Shown here piece by piece: positions 10,154-19,661 of a DNA stretch of 64,000 nt. The notes beneath the pieces were generated by a model that made no database searches, had not been told where the DNA came from, and saw only the letters and a list, made by a program, of their open reading frames with translations. Source of the DNA: JAUIIK01 sp963709995 (lineage in GTDB: Bacteria > Chloroflexota > Chloroflexia > Thermomicrobiales > CFX8). Numbering within the stretch: the stretch's first letter is position 1; the number at the start of each line of letters is the position of its first letter. Position numbers and translations under genes: made by a program. Where the stretch lies: positions 1 to 64,000 of the forward strand of contig CAVPYN010000009.1 in assembly GCA_963709995.1 (NCBI GenBank), written 5' to 3'.

Positions 10154-10360
10154 CGGTCGCATTTCAGGTGCGGGCGGCAAGCGGCTCATATGGCGCCTGA
10201 GTGTAGGGCGATGCGGCACCGGTTGCCATACCCCCGAGGTACTTGATTTCCTGGACAGTTGCACCGCTTTGTTCGGGAGCCTCGACTACGGTAGGTCGGG
10301 ACGCTTTAGAGACCATCGGCGCCCAGTCAACCTTTCGGGTTCGCACTCTGAGGCTTCGGT

Positions 10361-10837
10361 TCAACCCGATCGACGCCACGGTTCCTTCCCTCCCGTTTTC
10401 TCCTCCAGGAGAACATGCTCGATGACCATCCCACGATCGACGGCCTTGACCATGTCGTAGATCGTCAGCGCGGCAACTGATGCAGCCGTCAGCGCCTCCA
10501 TCTCGACCCCGGTGCGTCCGCGCGTTTCAACGCGGACACTGATGTCGACAGTCGAAGCGTCCAGATTCGGTTTCAGTTCGACATTGACGGCGCTCAACGA
10601 TAGTGGATGGCACATCGGGATGACGTCCGACGTCTTCTTCGCTGCCATAATCGCTGCGACCTGAGCAACACCCAACACATCTCCCTTGCTTGCCTGGCCG
10701 GTGACGATCAGGTTCAGAGTGTCTGGTTGCATGGCGATGCGGGCGCTCGCGACGGCTACGCGGTGGGATTCATCTTTCTCGCCAACGTCGACCATTCGCG
10801 CCCGGCCGCTTTCGTCAAAATGGCTCAACTCATTCAT
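10361..10837 (-). CDS. moaC: Cyclic pyranopterin monophosphate synthase
   Basis: Second step of molybdenum cofactor synthesis: converts the MoaA product to cyclic pyranopterin monophosphate in the cytosol. The start MNELSHFDESGRARMVDVG at 10837 is preceded by an AGGGAA ribosome site. Family motifs are SKGDVLGVAQVAAIMAAKK, IPMCHPLSLSAVNVEL and GRTGVEMEALTAASVAALTIYDM with the invariant KAVDRGM. Length of 158 residues is usual. No other moa gene is nearby, so it is not in a cofactor operon here. Open reading continues upstream but has no family features. Confidence 0.95.
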   Translation of the reverse strand: MNELSHFDESGRARMVDVGEKDESHRVAVASARIAMQPDTLNLIVTGQASKGDVLGVAQVAAIMAAKKTSDVIPMCHPLSLSAVNVELKPNLDASTVDISVRVETRGRTGVEMEALTAASVAALTIYDMVKAVDRGMVIEHVLLEEKTGGKEPWRRSG

Positions 10838-11031
10838 TTCCCTGGCTCCGTTCCAAACAGTCGAGAGACGCGTGATGTTCATAGTCGATAGTACTCGCCG
10901 TGGCGGTCCACTTTTCCGGTGCTGATCAGGACCGACAGGTGAATTGCGATCCAGAACGAGAAGTTCAGAATAAGGAAAGTGATTGACCTCAATGCATTGA
11001 GGGGTATCGACAGCCCAGAAAGCGGACGGAC

Positions 11032-11658
11032 ATGATACAGGCCATCGCGCACCCCAGCGCCCAAACTCAGAACAGCACTTCCCAACCAGAGAGAACGATG
11101 CGCCGCCTACCACAAGTTCTCTTTGGCTTTCTCCAGACGGTGCCAAGTCCCAATCGTGTTGCTGAAGACATTTCCCTTGAATCAGAAGTTGGCGCCAGCG
11201 AACCCCCTGGCAGGCAGTATGCCAAGGTCATCGGCCTCCGGCACTCGGTATTCTCGTTGCCAGCCGAATTGCTGCTCGTTCCGGACAGAGTAGCCGATTC
11301 CGCGGTCATGAAGGCGGCCGGATTCAGCGATCCCCGGTCGCAAAGTGTTGGCGTCGATGTTGCGTGTTGGTCCCAGCCGTGTAGCGACGTGCTGGATGAA
11401 ATCGCCTGGCGCCGTGTGTTTACCTGGATCGTGGGCACAGATACAAGTCTGACCAGTGTTTCGGTTCTTGATCCCCCAATCTGGGAGAATGACCGGCTCG
11501 TCGGTTCGTATGCGTACGATTCCAGCGGCGTTCCTGGTTATGGAGTGCTTCAGGTCCTCGCAAGCGAAGATGGTTGCTGGCATATCTGCGACTGCTGGGG
11601 GGATGCGACTGACGCCTCTCGGGTCGATTCGCTGTCCGGCTTCGCTCCGCGTTCTTAA
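11032..11658 (+). CDS. Hypothetical protein, no recognised family
   Basis: Open frame of 208 codons whose third-position GC bias looks coding, especially from about 11,150 on; the first 25 residues may be non-coding, with an internal ATG at 11,098 as alternative. The C-terminal half is rich in tryptophan and acidic residues (EIAWRRVFTWIVGTDTSL, IWENDRLVGSYAYDSSGV, EDGCWHICDCWGDATD) and suggests a small beta-rich domain. No signal peptide or membrane segment is evident. It is convergent with the MalT-like regulator, ending 10 bases before that gene's stop. Confidence 0.45.
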   Translation: MIQAIAHPSAQTQNSTSQPERTMRRLPQVLFGFLQTVPSPNRVAEDISLESEVGASEPPGRQYAKVIGLRHSVFSLPAELLLVPDRVADSAVMKAAGFSDPRSQSVGVDVACWSQPCSDVLDEIAWRRVFTWIVGTDTSLTSVSVLDPPIWENDRLVGSYAYDSSGVPGYGVLQVLASEDGCWHICDCWGDATDASRVDSLSGFAPRS

Positions 11659-11668
11659 GACTATCCGC

Positions 11669-14449
11669 TCAGGCGCCTTCCAGAAGTCCGATTTCGCCAG
11701 CGCGAACGATCGCCTGGGTGCGGTTATTGACTTCTAGCTTTCCATAAATGTTGTGTGTATGGCGCTTGACCGTGCCCGTGCTCACGAACAACCGCTCGGC
11801 GATCTCCCGGTTGGAGATACCCTCATGCAGGAGTACCAAGACTTCGAGCTCGCGAGGAGTGAGATCCTCTGCCAGTCTCGACTGAGTCGGCGGGGCCGGA
11901 TCTCCGTGCTGAATCTCGACTGACTGCAGGAGATTCTGCAGGAAAGGCCCCCAGTCCGCTCCGGAAGCGATGCCGCGTTCTTGGGCGGCCCCTAGCAACT
12001 CGCGCACATCCGGGTGGCTGTCGATCAGCATTCGGCGACAATTCTGATTGACTGCGAACTGAAGTGCATGGTCTACCAACTCGTCGGACTCCCTGGTACG
12101 TCCCTGGCGATGCCGGACGACGGCGAGCACTAGACGCCCTTCAGCCAGGCGATATTCGCGCCCTGCTTCGGCAAGCCCGGTCGTCAATTTGGTCAACAAC
12201 TTGCCGGCCGCCGCCAGATGACGATCTTCGATCTCAATCCATGCCCTGGTGATCGTGGCGCGTTCATTGAGATAGTCGATTCCATTCTCCGTAGGAAAGT
12301 CTCGGAGACGAGACCATACGCGGGCTGCGTCGATTCGCCCGAGAAGCAGGTTGATATGAGCCTGGAGGCCGAGCACCCGCCAGTGGGCGGTGTCATCAAC
12401 GTCCAGATCCCGGGCGAGTTGTACTGCCTCCTCTATGGTGCGCAAAGCTTCGGCATGGTTGTCGTCTGCGATCTCGATCCGCGAGAGTTCGTACAGCGCG
12501 AGGATTCTGGCACCCGTGTCCTCGCGGTCGCCGGTGGCCCGGATGGCATCAATAGCGTCCCGGAGCAGTGCGCGCGCCTCGTCAAACTCCTCCCGTTCCC
12601 TGAGAATCTGCGCGAGCGTAATCCGGGCCGCTTCAGCCATGGCGAGCCGGCGCAGGCCGTACTCCCGTTCGCGGCGAAGTGTTTCGTTTGCCCAGGATTC
12701 GGCCTCGAGCAGCGATCCTAGCTCGCCGTAGGCGGCGCTCCGCTGGCTATGAGCATTCAACTCCACAATGCGGCCCTCACGGGCGCTGGCGAGTTCGATC
12801 GCTCTGGCCAGCGCATCGAGTGACGCGCGCGTATCACCTCGCATCCGCTGCGCGCTACCGAGGTGCAGAAATGCAACGCTGACGTCTAGCTCGTCCATGC
12901 GGTCCTGTGACCTGAAGCGCTCAATGGCCGCGAGTGACCGCTCGATGATCTGATTTGCGTCTCCCCTGAAGCGGGCGTAGGTGGCTTCGCAGACGGCATA
13001 ATGGGCCTGGATCCGTGCCCGTTCCTGACCATCTTCAATCGTTGAGAAGTCCACCCTGGCGAACCAATCAGTCACATCCACGAACTGTCGGCTCAGCAGC
13101 AATGTCCAGATCTTTTCGAGGATCAGCCAGGGGTGAGAGGCCAGGATATCGTCCGGCAGCTTGGAAAGCCATCGTGAAGCAGTGGTGATCTGTCCCCTGC
13201 GGATGAAGTCGCGAGAGTGCCTGCCAAGCAGCCGCACGAGGCGATTCAGATCATTGATGGTTATCGCGTGTTCGATGGCCTCGTTGGGATTACCGTGCCG
13301 TTCATGCCAATCGCTCGCTCTGATATGGGCTTCGACCCAGCCATCCGGATCCTGATCTCGATACCGGCTCTCCAGGAACTCGCCGAACAGGTGATGGTAG
13401 CGGAACCAGATGCGCTGGTCGTCTAGCGCAATGGTGAACAGGTTGGCGGCAACCAGATGTTCCAGCATCTTCTGGTTCTCGCCGCTGACAAGTTCGTCCG
13501 CCAGCGGCGCGGAGATCCGGCTGAGAATCGAGGTGTGGGTTAGAAAATCGCGTGTGGCGGCGGGCTGGCGCCGATACACCTCTTCAGCCAGATAGTCGAA
13601 TACGTAGCGATGCTCGCCTCCAAACGAAGCCAGGGGGTCTCCATCAGCGAGGTCATCCTCCACTGAGAGCGCGGCCAGAAGCAGGGCGGCAATCCATCCC
13701 TCGGTTCGCTGCTCGAGCGACTCGACCTGTTCGATCGTCAGGTCGAGTCGCATCACCTCATGCAAGAAGGCTGTTGCTTCCTCGACGGTGAAGCGAAGGT
13801 CATCGTGGTCGAACTCATTCACCTCGCGGCGGGCGCGAAGCCGTGAGATTGATAAGGGGGGAGTGGATCGGGCTATAATCACGATGTGCAGGGATGCTGG
13901 TTGATGCTCGATGATATAGCCCAGCGCCCGATGGATCTCCTCATTCACGATGTCGTGGTAGTCATCAAGGACGAGGATTATCCGCTCCTCCAGATCATTC
14001 AAAGCGTTGAGCAGATCAACCAACGCAATCGTCGCGTCGCCACTGAGCGCCGATTGCATCAGGTTGATCAGGCCGGGTCCGAACCCCGGTTCGATGGTCT
14101 GGATTGCTCTCACGAAATAGGTGAAGAAACGTCCGGGGTCGTTGTCCCCCGGATCGAGCGCGACCCAGCACGCCCGGGCACGCACGCCGGGTGAACGCTC
14201 AAGCCATTCGCCAACGAGTGTCGTTTTGCCGAATCCCGCGGGCGCTGAAATCACGGTCAGCTTTTGACGTTGCCCCTGGTCTAACCGGTCCGTGAGCCGC
14301 ACACGAGCGATGACGTCGCTGCGGTGACGCGGTACGGCAATTTTGGTCGCCAGAATGGGTAACGAATATTCGTCAAGTTGAGTTGCCCCCGCGATAGTGA
14401 TCTCGCTTTCGTCCGTCTTTCCGGTCGTGTCGAACATGCGCCTGTCCAC
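11669..14449 (-). CDS. MalT-like LuxR-family ATPase transcriptional regulator
   Basis: Large ATP-dependent activator, 926 residues from a GTG start. Order: signal-transduction ATPase of the STAND class with Walker A SAPAGFGKTTLVGEW (residues about 58-72) and Walker B RIILVLDDYHDIVNEE; winged-helix region; helical TPR-like repeats; C-terminal LuxR helix-turn-helix LTPRELEVLVLLHEGISNRE followed by GTVKRHTHNIYGKLEVNNRT. The GTG overlaps the upstream gene's TAG by one base (TAGTG). The inducer is unknown. The next gene is a clear paralogue. Confidence 0.9.
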   Translation of the reverse strand: MDRRMFDTTGKTDESEITIAGATQLDEYSLPILATKIAVPRHRSDVIARVRLTDRLDQGQRQKLTVISAPAGFGKTTLVGEWLERSPGVRARACWVALDPGDNDPGRFFTYFVRAIQTIEPGFGPGLINLMQSALSGDATIALVDLLNALNDLEERIILVLDDYHDIVNEEIHRALGYIIEHQPASLHIVIIARSTPPLSISRLRARREVNEFDHDDLRFTVEEATAFLHEVMRLDLTIEQVESLEQRTEGWIAALLLAALSVEDDLADGDPLASFGGEHRYVFDYLAEEVYRRQPAATRDFLTHTSILSRISAPLADELVSGENQKMLEHLVAANLFTIALDDQRIWFRYHHLFGEFLESRYRDQDPDGWVEAHIRASDWHERHGNPNEAIEHAITINDLNRLVRLLGRHSRDFIRRGQITTASRWLSKLPDDILASHPWLILEKIWTLLLSRQFVDVTDWFARVDFSTIEDGQERARIQAHYAVCEATYARFRGDANQIIERSLAAIERFRSQDRMDELDVSVAFLHLGSAQRMRGDTRASLDALARAIELASAREGRIVELNAHSQRSAAYGELGSLLEAESWANETLRREREYGLRRLAMAEAARITLAQILREREEFDEARALLRDAIDAIRATGDREDTGARILALYELSRIEIADDNHAEALRTIEEAVQLARDLDVDDTAHWRVLGLQAHINLLLGRIDAARVWSRLRDFPTENGIDYLNERATITRAWIEIEDRHLAAAGKLLTKLTTGLAEAGREYRLAEGRLVLAVVRHRQGRTRESDELVDHALQFAVNQNCRRMLIDSHPDVRELLGAAQERGIASGADWGPFLQNLLQSVEIQHGDPAPPTQSRLAEDLTPRELEVLVLLHEGISNREIAERLFVSTGTVKRHTHNIYGKLEVNNRTQAIVRAGEIGLLEGA

Positions 14450-17172
14450 TAGTCCAGCAGGTTGAGTTCTCCGGCCCGTACGATTGCCTGGGTGCGGTTG
14501 TTGACTCCCAGTTTGCCGTAGATGTTGTGGGTGTGGCGCTTGATCGTGCCAACGCTCAGGAAGAGCTGGGCGGCAACTTCTTTGTTGGTGAGCCCTGTGG
14601 CGAGCAATCCCAGCACTTCGAGTTCCCGCTCACTCAGCGGCTCCGACAGTGTTTCGGTCGCGGCATCCGTCGACGCCGCGGAACCCATTTCGATGCTCCC
14701 AAAAGCATCCCGGATCTGTTGCAGATAGCCGATTGACCAGCGCGCGTCTTCCGGCCGATGCTTCAGTAGATCGTCCACAACCGGAGCCAGGTCTCCTCGT
14801 TCGTCAGCAAAGGCGCGCACATAGTGATCCGGTTCAGCGGATTCTAATGCCCGGCTTAGAGCTACTCTCGCCCCCTCCAGATCCCTATCTGCGTAGCGGG
14901 CCACGGCTTCGAGACTGTCCAGTTCGATTAGGCGCCGCCGTCGCGAGCCTTGGTGGGCAAGTGCTCGCGCGCTTTCGATGAGCCCAAGCGCTCCTTCGAT
15001 ATTGCCCCTGCCAATCTCAATCCGGATCAGGATGAGACTGACTTGCTCGTAGTGGAACGTTTGTGGCGGCCCGCTAGCGCGCATCCGCGCTGCCCATCGC
15101 TCCGCTTCCGTCGTCTGTCCGACTTCGAGAAGCACGCGTGCCCGGATCGCTTCGACGCGATCGTATTGCCATGGCAGCACAGTTGGATCGGTGGCCTCTT
15201 CGACCGCCTGACTTATTACTTCTAGCGCTTCGTCGAAGCGCTCTTGGGCGGCCCGCACGCGTGTAAGGATGATCAACCCGTAAAGCCGGGTCGCCAGTTC
15301 CTGCCGAATGTCTAGCTGTTCGAGCACATCGAGCGCATGGGTGACGACGATGTCGGCTTCATCGAGCCTATTCCACTCCCGGAGAATCTCGGCGAGGCCA
15401 AGATGCGAAGCGATCGCGAATCCGAGGTTCTGGAGGCCGTGCCGCTGTTCGTAGTCGATCGTTTCGCAATACGCGTCGTGGGCAAGTTGGAGATCGCCGA
15501 GCGTCATCCAGGCAACCGAACGCTGGCTGGACGCAATCAGCCAGGCGGGAATGTTGCCGGTTTCGTTGCAGAGCTTCGCCCCCAGGGTCAACATTTCAAC
15601 GGCTTTGGGAAGATCTTCCCACATGCGGTAGGCCGTGCCGAGATGAACGGCAATCATGCTCCGGCTGAAGACATCATCTTCGTCGATGTTGGGAAGCGCC
15701 TTTTCTCCAAGTTCCACTGCATCCTGGACTTCGCCATTGAGTAGCGCGTAGGTGACGCGGGCGGACGCTAGGCGCGCGTTCTGGGTTGGCGTCAAGTTTA
15801 CGAGGCTCGCCCCCTCAATCATCGCGATCCGCTCGGCAACCCGATCGAAATCCCGCTCCATGAGATTGGTCCAGGTATCCAACAGCATGAGATCGACGTG
15901 CTGGTCCATCATTTCCGGTGGCAGCGCATTGAACCAGCGCCGCAACGTTCCCGCCCGTCCGGCGCTAACGGTGCGGACGCCGGTCTGCTCGATCGATGAC
16001 ACTGCCCGGTCGAAAGCTTCCGCTTGCAACGCATGGTCGATCGCTTGATGAAATAGCCCGTTTCTCTCATAGTAATCGCAAGCCGCAAGATGGGCGTTTC
16101 GCCAGGCATCGAGATTCTGGCGTCGGAACCGGCTGGACAGGAATTCGCTGAAGAGGTGATGGTACCGGTACCAGGTGCGACTCTGGTCCAGCCGAACGAC
16201 GAAGAGGTTCGAGTCGTCGAGCCGGACGAGCATCTCCTGGCCGTCACATCGTCCGGTCACGGCATCGCACAATTCGGCTGACATCCGGTCGAGCACCGAT
16301 GTGCGCAACAGAAACTGCTGGACGTCTTCTGCCTGTCGTAACAGGACTTCTTCGGCAAGGTAATCGAAGACGAAGTGGTGCTCACCACCAAAGGCCGTGA
16401 TATGTTCCGCAGGATTGTCGGTGTCGCTTGCGGAGAGCGCGGCGAGAAGCAACCCGGCAATCCAACCCTCGGTGCGATCTTCGATCCGGGCGACTTGTTC
16501 CGGAGTCAGATCCAGCCTCATCACTCCATTCAGAAACGATGTTGCTTCCTCGATAGAGAATCGCAACTGTTCGATTCCAATCTCCACGAGTTCGCGGCGG
16601 GCGCGCATCGACGCGAGCGGGAGAGGGGGTTCGGAACGCGAAGTCATGATCAAGCGGACGTTGGGAGGAAAGTGTTCGATCAGGAACGCGAGGGTGTCGT
16701 GAATTTCATCGTTGACGATCTCATGATAGTCATCGAGAACGAGCAAGAGCGGATCATCGTGCGCTTGAATGTCGTTGAGCAGGATCGTAAGCGGCACGCG
16801 CCAGTCAGCGCGTTGTGTGCTCTGGAGCATCGTCAGGGCGCTATCGCCCAGATCGTCGTCCAGCACCTTGAAACCGTGCGTAAGGTAGGTCAGAAAGCGA
16901 GAAGGGTCATTGTCGCCAGCGTCGAGTGAAATCCAACCGAGGCGCCAGCCCTGATCCTCGATCCCGCCGTACCAGTTGACGATTGCGGTTGTCTTGCCAA
17001 ACCCGGGAGGCGCGGAGATGAGCACAAGCTTGGCTGATAGCCCCTCGTTCAGTCGCTCTTCCAACCCGGGACGCGCGATGGTATCGGGCCTGACCGCCGG
17101 TGCGAACAGCTTGGTTGACAGTATCGGGAACTGATTTGCTCGTTGCTGCATGGGGTTCTGAGTTGCTGTCAT
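14449..17172 (-). CDS. MalT-like LuxR-family ATPase transcriptional regulator, tandem paralogue
   Basis: Same architecture as its downstream neighbour, about 907 residues. Walker A SAPPGFGKTTAIVNWYG, Walker B LLLVLDDYHEIVNDEIHDTL, TPR-like helices, and C-terminal HTH LSERELEVLGLLATGLTNKE with GTIKRHTHNIYGKLGVNNRT. The start is taken at MTATQNPMQQRANQ (17172); the frame stays open to 17,328 but that part does not resemble the family, and MQQRANQF (17151) is another option. It is transcribed with the downstream paralogue and divergently from the acyl-CoA dehydrogenase gene, which one of the pair may control (inference from position). Confidence 0.9.
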   Translation of the reverse strand: MTATQNPMQQRANQFPILSTKLFAPAVRPDTIARPGLEERLNEGLSAKLVLISAPPGFGKTTAIVNWYGGIEDQGWRLGWISLDAGDNDPSRFLTYLTHGFKVLDDDLGDSALTMLQSTQRADWRVPLTILLNDIQAHDDPLLLVLDDYHEIVNDEIHDTLAFLIEHFPPNVRLIMTSRSEPPLPLASMRARRELVEIGIEQLRFSIEEATSFLNGVMRLDLTPEQVARIEDRTEGWIAGLLLAALSASDTDNPAEHITAFGGEHHFVFDYLAEEVLLRQAEDVQQFLLRTSVLDRMSAELCDAVTGRCDGQEMLVRLDDSNLFVVRLDQSRTWYRYHHLFSEFLSSRFRRQNLDAWRNAHLAACDYYERNGLFHQAIDHALQAEAFDRAVSSIEQTGVRTVSAGRAGTLRRWFNALPPEMMDQHVDLMLLDTWTNLMERDFDRVAERIAMIEGASLVNLTPTQNARLASARVTYALLNGEVQDAVELGEKALPNIDEDDVFSRSMIAVHLGTAYRMWEDLPKAVEMLTLGAKLCNETGNIPAWLIASSQRSVAWMTLGDLQLAHDAYCETIDYEQRHGLQNLGFAIASHLGLAEILREWNRLDEADIVVTHALDVLEQLDIRQELATRLYGLIILTRVRAAQERFDEALEVISQAVEEATDPTVLPWQYDRVEAIRARVLLEVGQTTEAERWAARMRASGPPQTFHYEQVSLILIRIEIGRGNIEGALGLIESARALAHQGSRRRRLIELDSLEAVARYADRDLEGARVALSRALESAEPDHYVRAFADERGDLAPVVDDLLKHRPEDARWSIGYLQQIRDAFGSIEMGSAASTDAATETLSEPLSERELEVLGLLATGLTNKEVAAQLFLSVGTIKRHTHNIYGKLGVNNRTQAIVRAGELNLLD

Positions 17173-17326
17173 CTTCCCCCGCGTTACTTGGACTGACCTG
17201 GATCGACGCTCAAGTAGAAGATAATACTCCTGACTATCGTTCTTGATCCATGTTCCAGATGAAACTCGGTTGCTGACTACAATAGTTCTACAGTTGAGTG
17301 GTGATTCTTGAAAGCGAGCTTCTTCC

Positions 17327-18478
17327 ATGACAACAGCTCCCGCAGGCAGTTTAGTCCCAGTCGCGGATGATCCAGATAGACTCCCAGCGTTCGTTGACGA
17401 GATGGTTGCGCCTTATGCGTCAATCTGGGATGAAGACGAGCGTATCGCGCCTGAACACGTCGCCCGGCTAGCGTCAGCTGGACTATTTGGCATGACGCTA
17501 AGCGCGGATGTCGATGGATCCGATGCGTCGACTCTGGATGCGGCTCGCGCAATCTCCGAGGTCGCCCGCGGTTGCGGGGTGAGTGCGCGTCTTGTTGTCG
17601 ACAGCAATTTCGGAGCAGTGCAGATTATCGACAAGTTTGCCTCGGATGCTATCCGGCGGCGTTACCTCCCGCAGATTCGCCGGGGCGAAAAGCTGATCGC
17701 CATCGCGATCACCGAACCCGGCGCTGGATCGGCGGCCAATCAACTGACAACCCGAGCCGAACGTGACGGCACCGACGTCATCATCAGCGGCACGAAACGC
17801 TGGATCACCGGAGCGGGAGAACGCGATCTCTACCTGGTCTTTGCGCGATTCGACGATATCGAGGGATCGCAGGGCGTAGGGGCGGTGCTGGTTGAAGCCG
17901 GCGTTCCCGGTCTTCGCATCGGCGACCGCGAGCCCACGATGGGTCTGCGCGGGCTGCGCGAAGGCGAACTACACTTCGAAGATTGCCGTGTTGCAGCCGA
18001 GAACGTCATCGTCGAGAGTGGTGGTTTCGGGAAGCTCATGGCCGCATACAACGGCCAGAGAGTTGGGGCATCGGCGGTTGCGCTCGGACTTTCACAGGGA
18101 GCGCTCGATATCGCCGTCGCATACGCGAAGGAGCGCCAGCAGTTTGGCCGGCCAATTGCAGAGTACCAGGCCATTCAGATCCTGCTGGCCGACATGGCGA
18201 TCCAGCTTGATGCCGCGACGTTGCTGGTTGAGCGGGCGGCGGAATCCAGCGATCGCTTCGGATTTCCCGACCGCTACCCGACCAGCGTTGCGAAGACGTT
18301 CGCGTCCGAAGCCGGGATCTTCATCACCAACAACGCAATCCAGGTGCTAGGAGGCAACGGCTACTCCCGCAACTATCAGGTCGAGCGCATGGCCCGCGAC
18401 GTTCGCATGTTCACCCTTGGAGGAGGCACAACGCAGATGCAGCGGCTGGCGGTGGCGGCGAGCCTCTTGGGGGCGTAG
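17327..18478 (+). CDS. Acyl-CoA dehydrogenase family flavoprotein
   Basis: FAD enzyme of 383 residues oxidising an acyl-CoA at the alpha-beta position, or a relative acting on another substrate. The N-terminal helical domain carries ARAISEVARGCGVSARLVV. The middle beta domain has the flavin/substrate signature AIAITEPGAGSAANQLTTRA and the loop ISGTKRWITGAGERDLYLV. The C-terminal helices have YAKERQQFGRPIAEYQAIQ and the typical end VLGGNGYSRNYQVERMARDV. The catalytic base expected in the last part is not obvious. The ATG at 17327 is chosen because the neighbouring divergent gene's coding begins only at 17172. No partner electron-transfer gene is adjacent. Confidence 0.9.
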   Translation: MTTAPAGSLVPVADDPDRLPAFVDEMVAPYASIWDEDERIAPEHVARLASAGLFGMTLSADVDGSDASTLDAARAISEVARGCGVSARLVVDSNFGAVQIIDKFASDAIRRRYLPQIRRGEKLIAIAITEPGAGSAANQLTTRAERDGTDVIISGTKRWITGAGERDLYLVFARFDDIEGSQGVGAVLVEAGVPGLRIGDREPTMGLRGLREGELHFEDCRVAAENVIVESGGFGKLMAAYNGQRVGASAVALGLSQGALDIAVAYAKERQQFGRPIAEYQAIQILLADMAIQLDAATLLVERAAESSDRFGFPDRYPTSVAKTFASEAGIFITNNAIQVLGGNGYSRNYQVERMARDVRMFTLGGGTTQMQRLAVAASLLGA

Positions 18479-18592
18479 CCGATTTCGGCGAACTGATGAG
18501 ACCGGGGTGTCTTGTTGGATGTCGCCGGTGTTGTCAGGACGTGAAACGGGATGTGCTTCTTCACGAACTGAACCAGAGACGGGAACAGACCC

Positions 18593-18775
18593 TTGCGCAC
18601 GACCGGCATCTCAGAGCGCATCATCACGGTGGACGATGTTGAGCAGGCGGCCCGCTTCTATCGCGATATCGTCGGGCTGGTGCCGGATGAGTCGGCGCCG
18701 GATAGCACCGCCTGGTTTTGGACTGGCGAACCAGGCAAATCCGCGCGTTTCGCGGTCAACAAAGGCCGCGCATCG
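18593..18775 (+). pseudogene. Glyoxalase/VOC-fold protein, N-terminal fragment
   Basis: About 60 residues of a vicinal-oxygen-chelate domain: ERIITVDDVEQAARFYRDIV, GLVPDES, then WFWTGEPGKSARFAVNKGRA. The first beta-alpha unit is complete, but the rest of the roughly 120-residue domain is missing. Its 3' end abuts a fragment of an unrelated glycosyltransferase in another frame at about 18,780. No start codon with a good ribosome site is seen. It is a deletion remnant. Confidence 0.55.
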
Positions 18776-18782
18776 ATCCTGA

Positions 18783-19143
18783 CAGCCTGCCCCGGATTCC
18801 AGGAGTCGACTACAGCGGCTATGTTCACAACCTCTATGAGATGCTGGCAGCGGCCGATGTCGCGCTGGTTCAAGGCGGGCTCTCGACGACGATGGAGCTG
18901 GTCGCCGCGGGCACTCCATTCCTCTATTTCCCGCTGACCCATCACTTTGAACAGATCCGGCATGTCGCCCATCGTCTGCGGAACTACTCCGTACCCGGGT
19001 GGGCCCGGATGCCGTTCGCCGATTCTGATGCTGATTGCATTGCTGATCGGCTTGCCAGGTTGATGGACTCGCCCCTCTGTAATCGTGAGGTGGAGTCGGA
19101 TGGCGCCAGGCGGGCGGCTGAGCGAATCGCGGCGTTGTTGTAG
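18783..19143 (+). pseudogene. Glycosyltransferase (MurG/UGT type), C-terminal fragment
   Basis: About 118 residues: LPRIPGVDYSGYVHNLYEM, LAAADVALVQGGLSTTMELV, AAGTPFLYFPLTHHFEQIRH and a C-terminal helix ending ERIAALL. The GGLSTTMEL...G.P.......H.EQ pattern is the nucleotide-sugar binding end of GT1/GT28-type enzymes. The N-terminal acceptor domain and the start are absent; the upstream neighbour is the VOC fragment, so a deletion fused two broken genes. Not expected to be functional. Confidence 0.65.
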
Positions 19144-19661
19144 CGCTCCGAACAAGTAGCGAAAGGATGCCTGCAAATTGAGGTCGAGCGTGTCGCTTTG
19201 GCTGGGGTTGGGTCATTCGCCACCACCTAACCATAACTTCAGCGCGGGAACAAGCAGTTCGACGGATGAGAATCTAGGCGTTCGGATCTATTCTGATCTT
19301 GAATGAAGCAGAGGGGAGGTGATTCAGCGAATAAAGAACAAATGAGGCGGCCTCTAGGGCGTTGCCGCGCCCCCGAGGCTGGAGACAGAACGGTGAGGTC
19401 CCGTCTCGCAAGACTCCGAGGCCTGGACTGTCGTCCGTAGCCAGCGCAACTGCTTCGGCGTGAATCGAAGTCTCGGAAGCCAAGTATACGAAGCACGACA
19501 AACAGGAAATTGGCGCCGGGCGCTGCATTCCTCCGCGTCTCTGCGTCCGTTGCTCCGACAGCACGTCCAGAAGCGCTGCCAGCAATGGGGGCATGACGAC
19601 GGCGCTGGAGTGGTGCAAGATCCGGCGTCCCAACTTGCAAGCATCAGAAAGGAAGCCATCA
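19144..19661. other. Intergenic stretch with no supported gene
   Basis: The open frames on both strands here have no family-like content and no consistent codon bias. I see no hairpin followed by T-tract and no repeat shared with the rest of the window. A ribosome-binding site (AAAGGAAG) for the next gene lies at its right end. Confidence 0.5.

Noticed and set aside
16375..16929. 184-codon plus-strand frame with a balanced composition
   Set aside because: Antisense of the MalT-like ATPase domain, where the minus strand has perfect motifs.
18593..19143. VOC-glycosyltransferase fusion protein
   Set aside because: The two parts are in different frames and each is incomplete at the joint.
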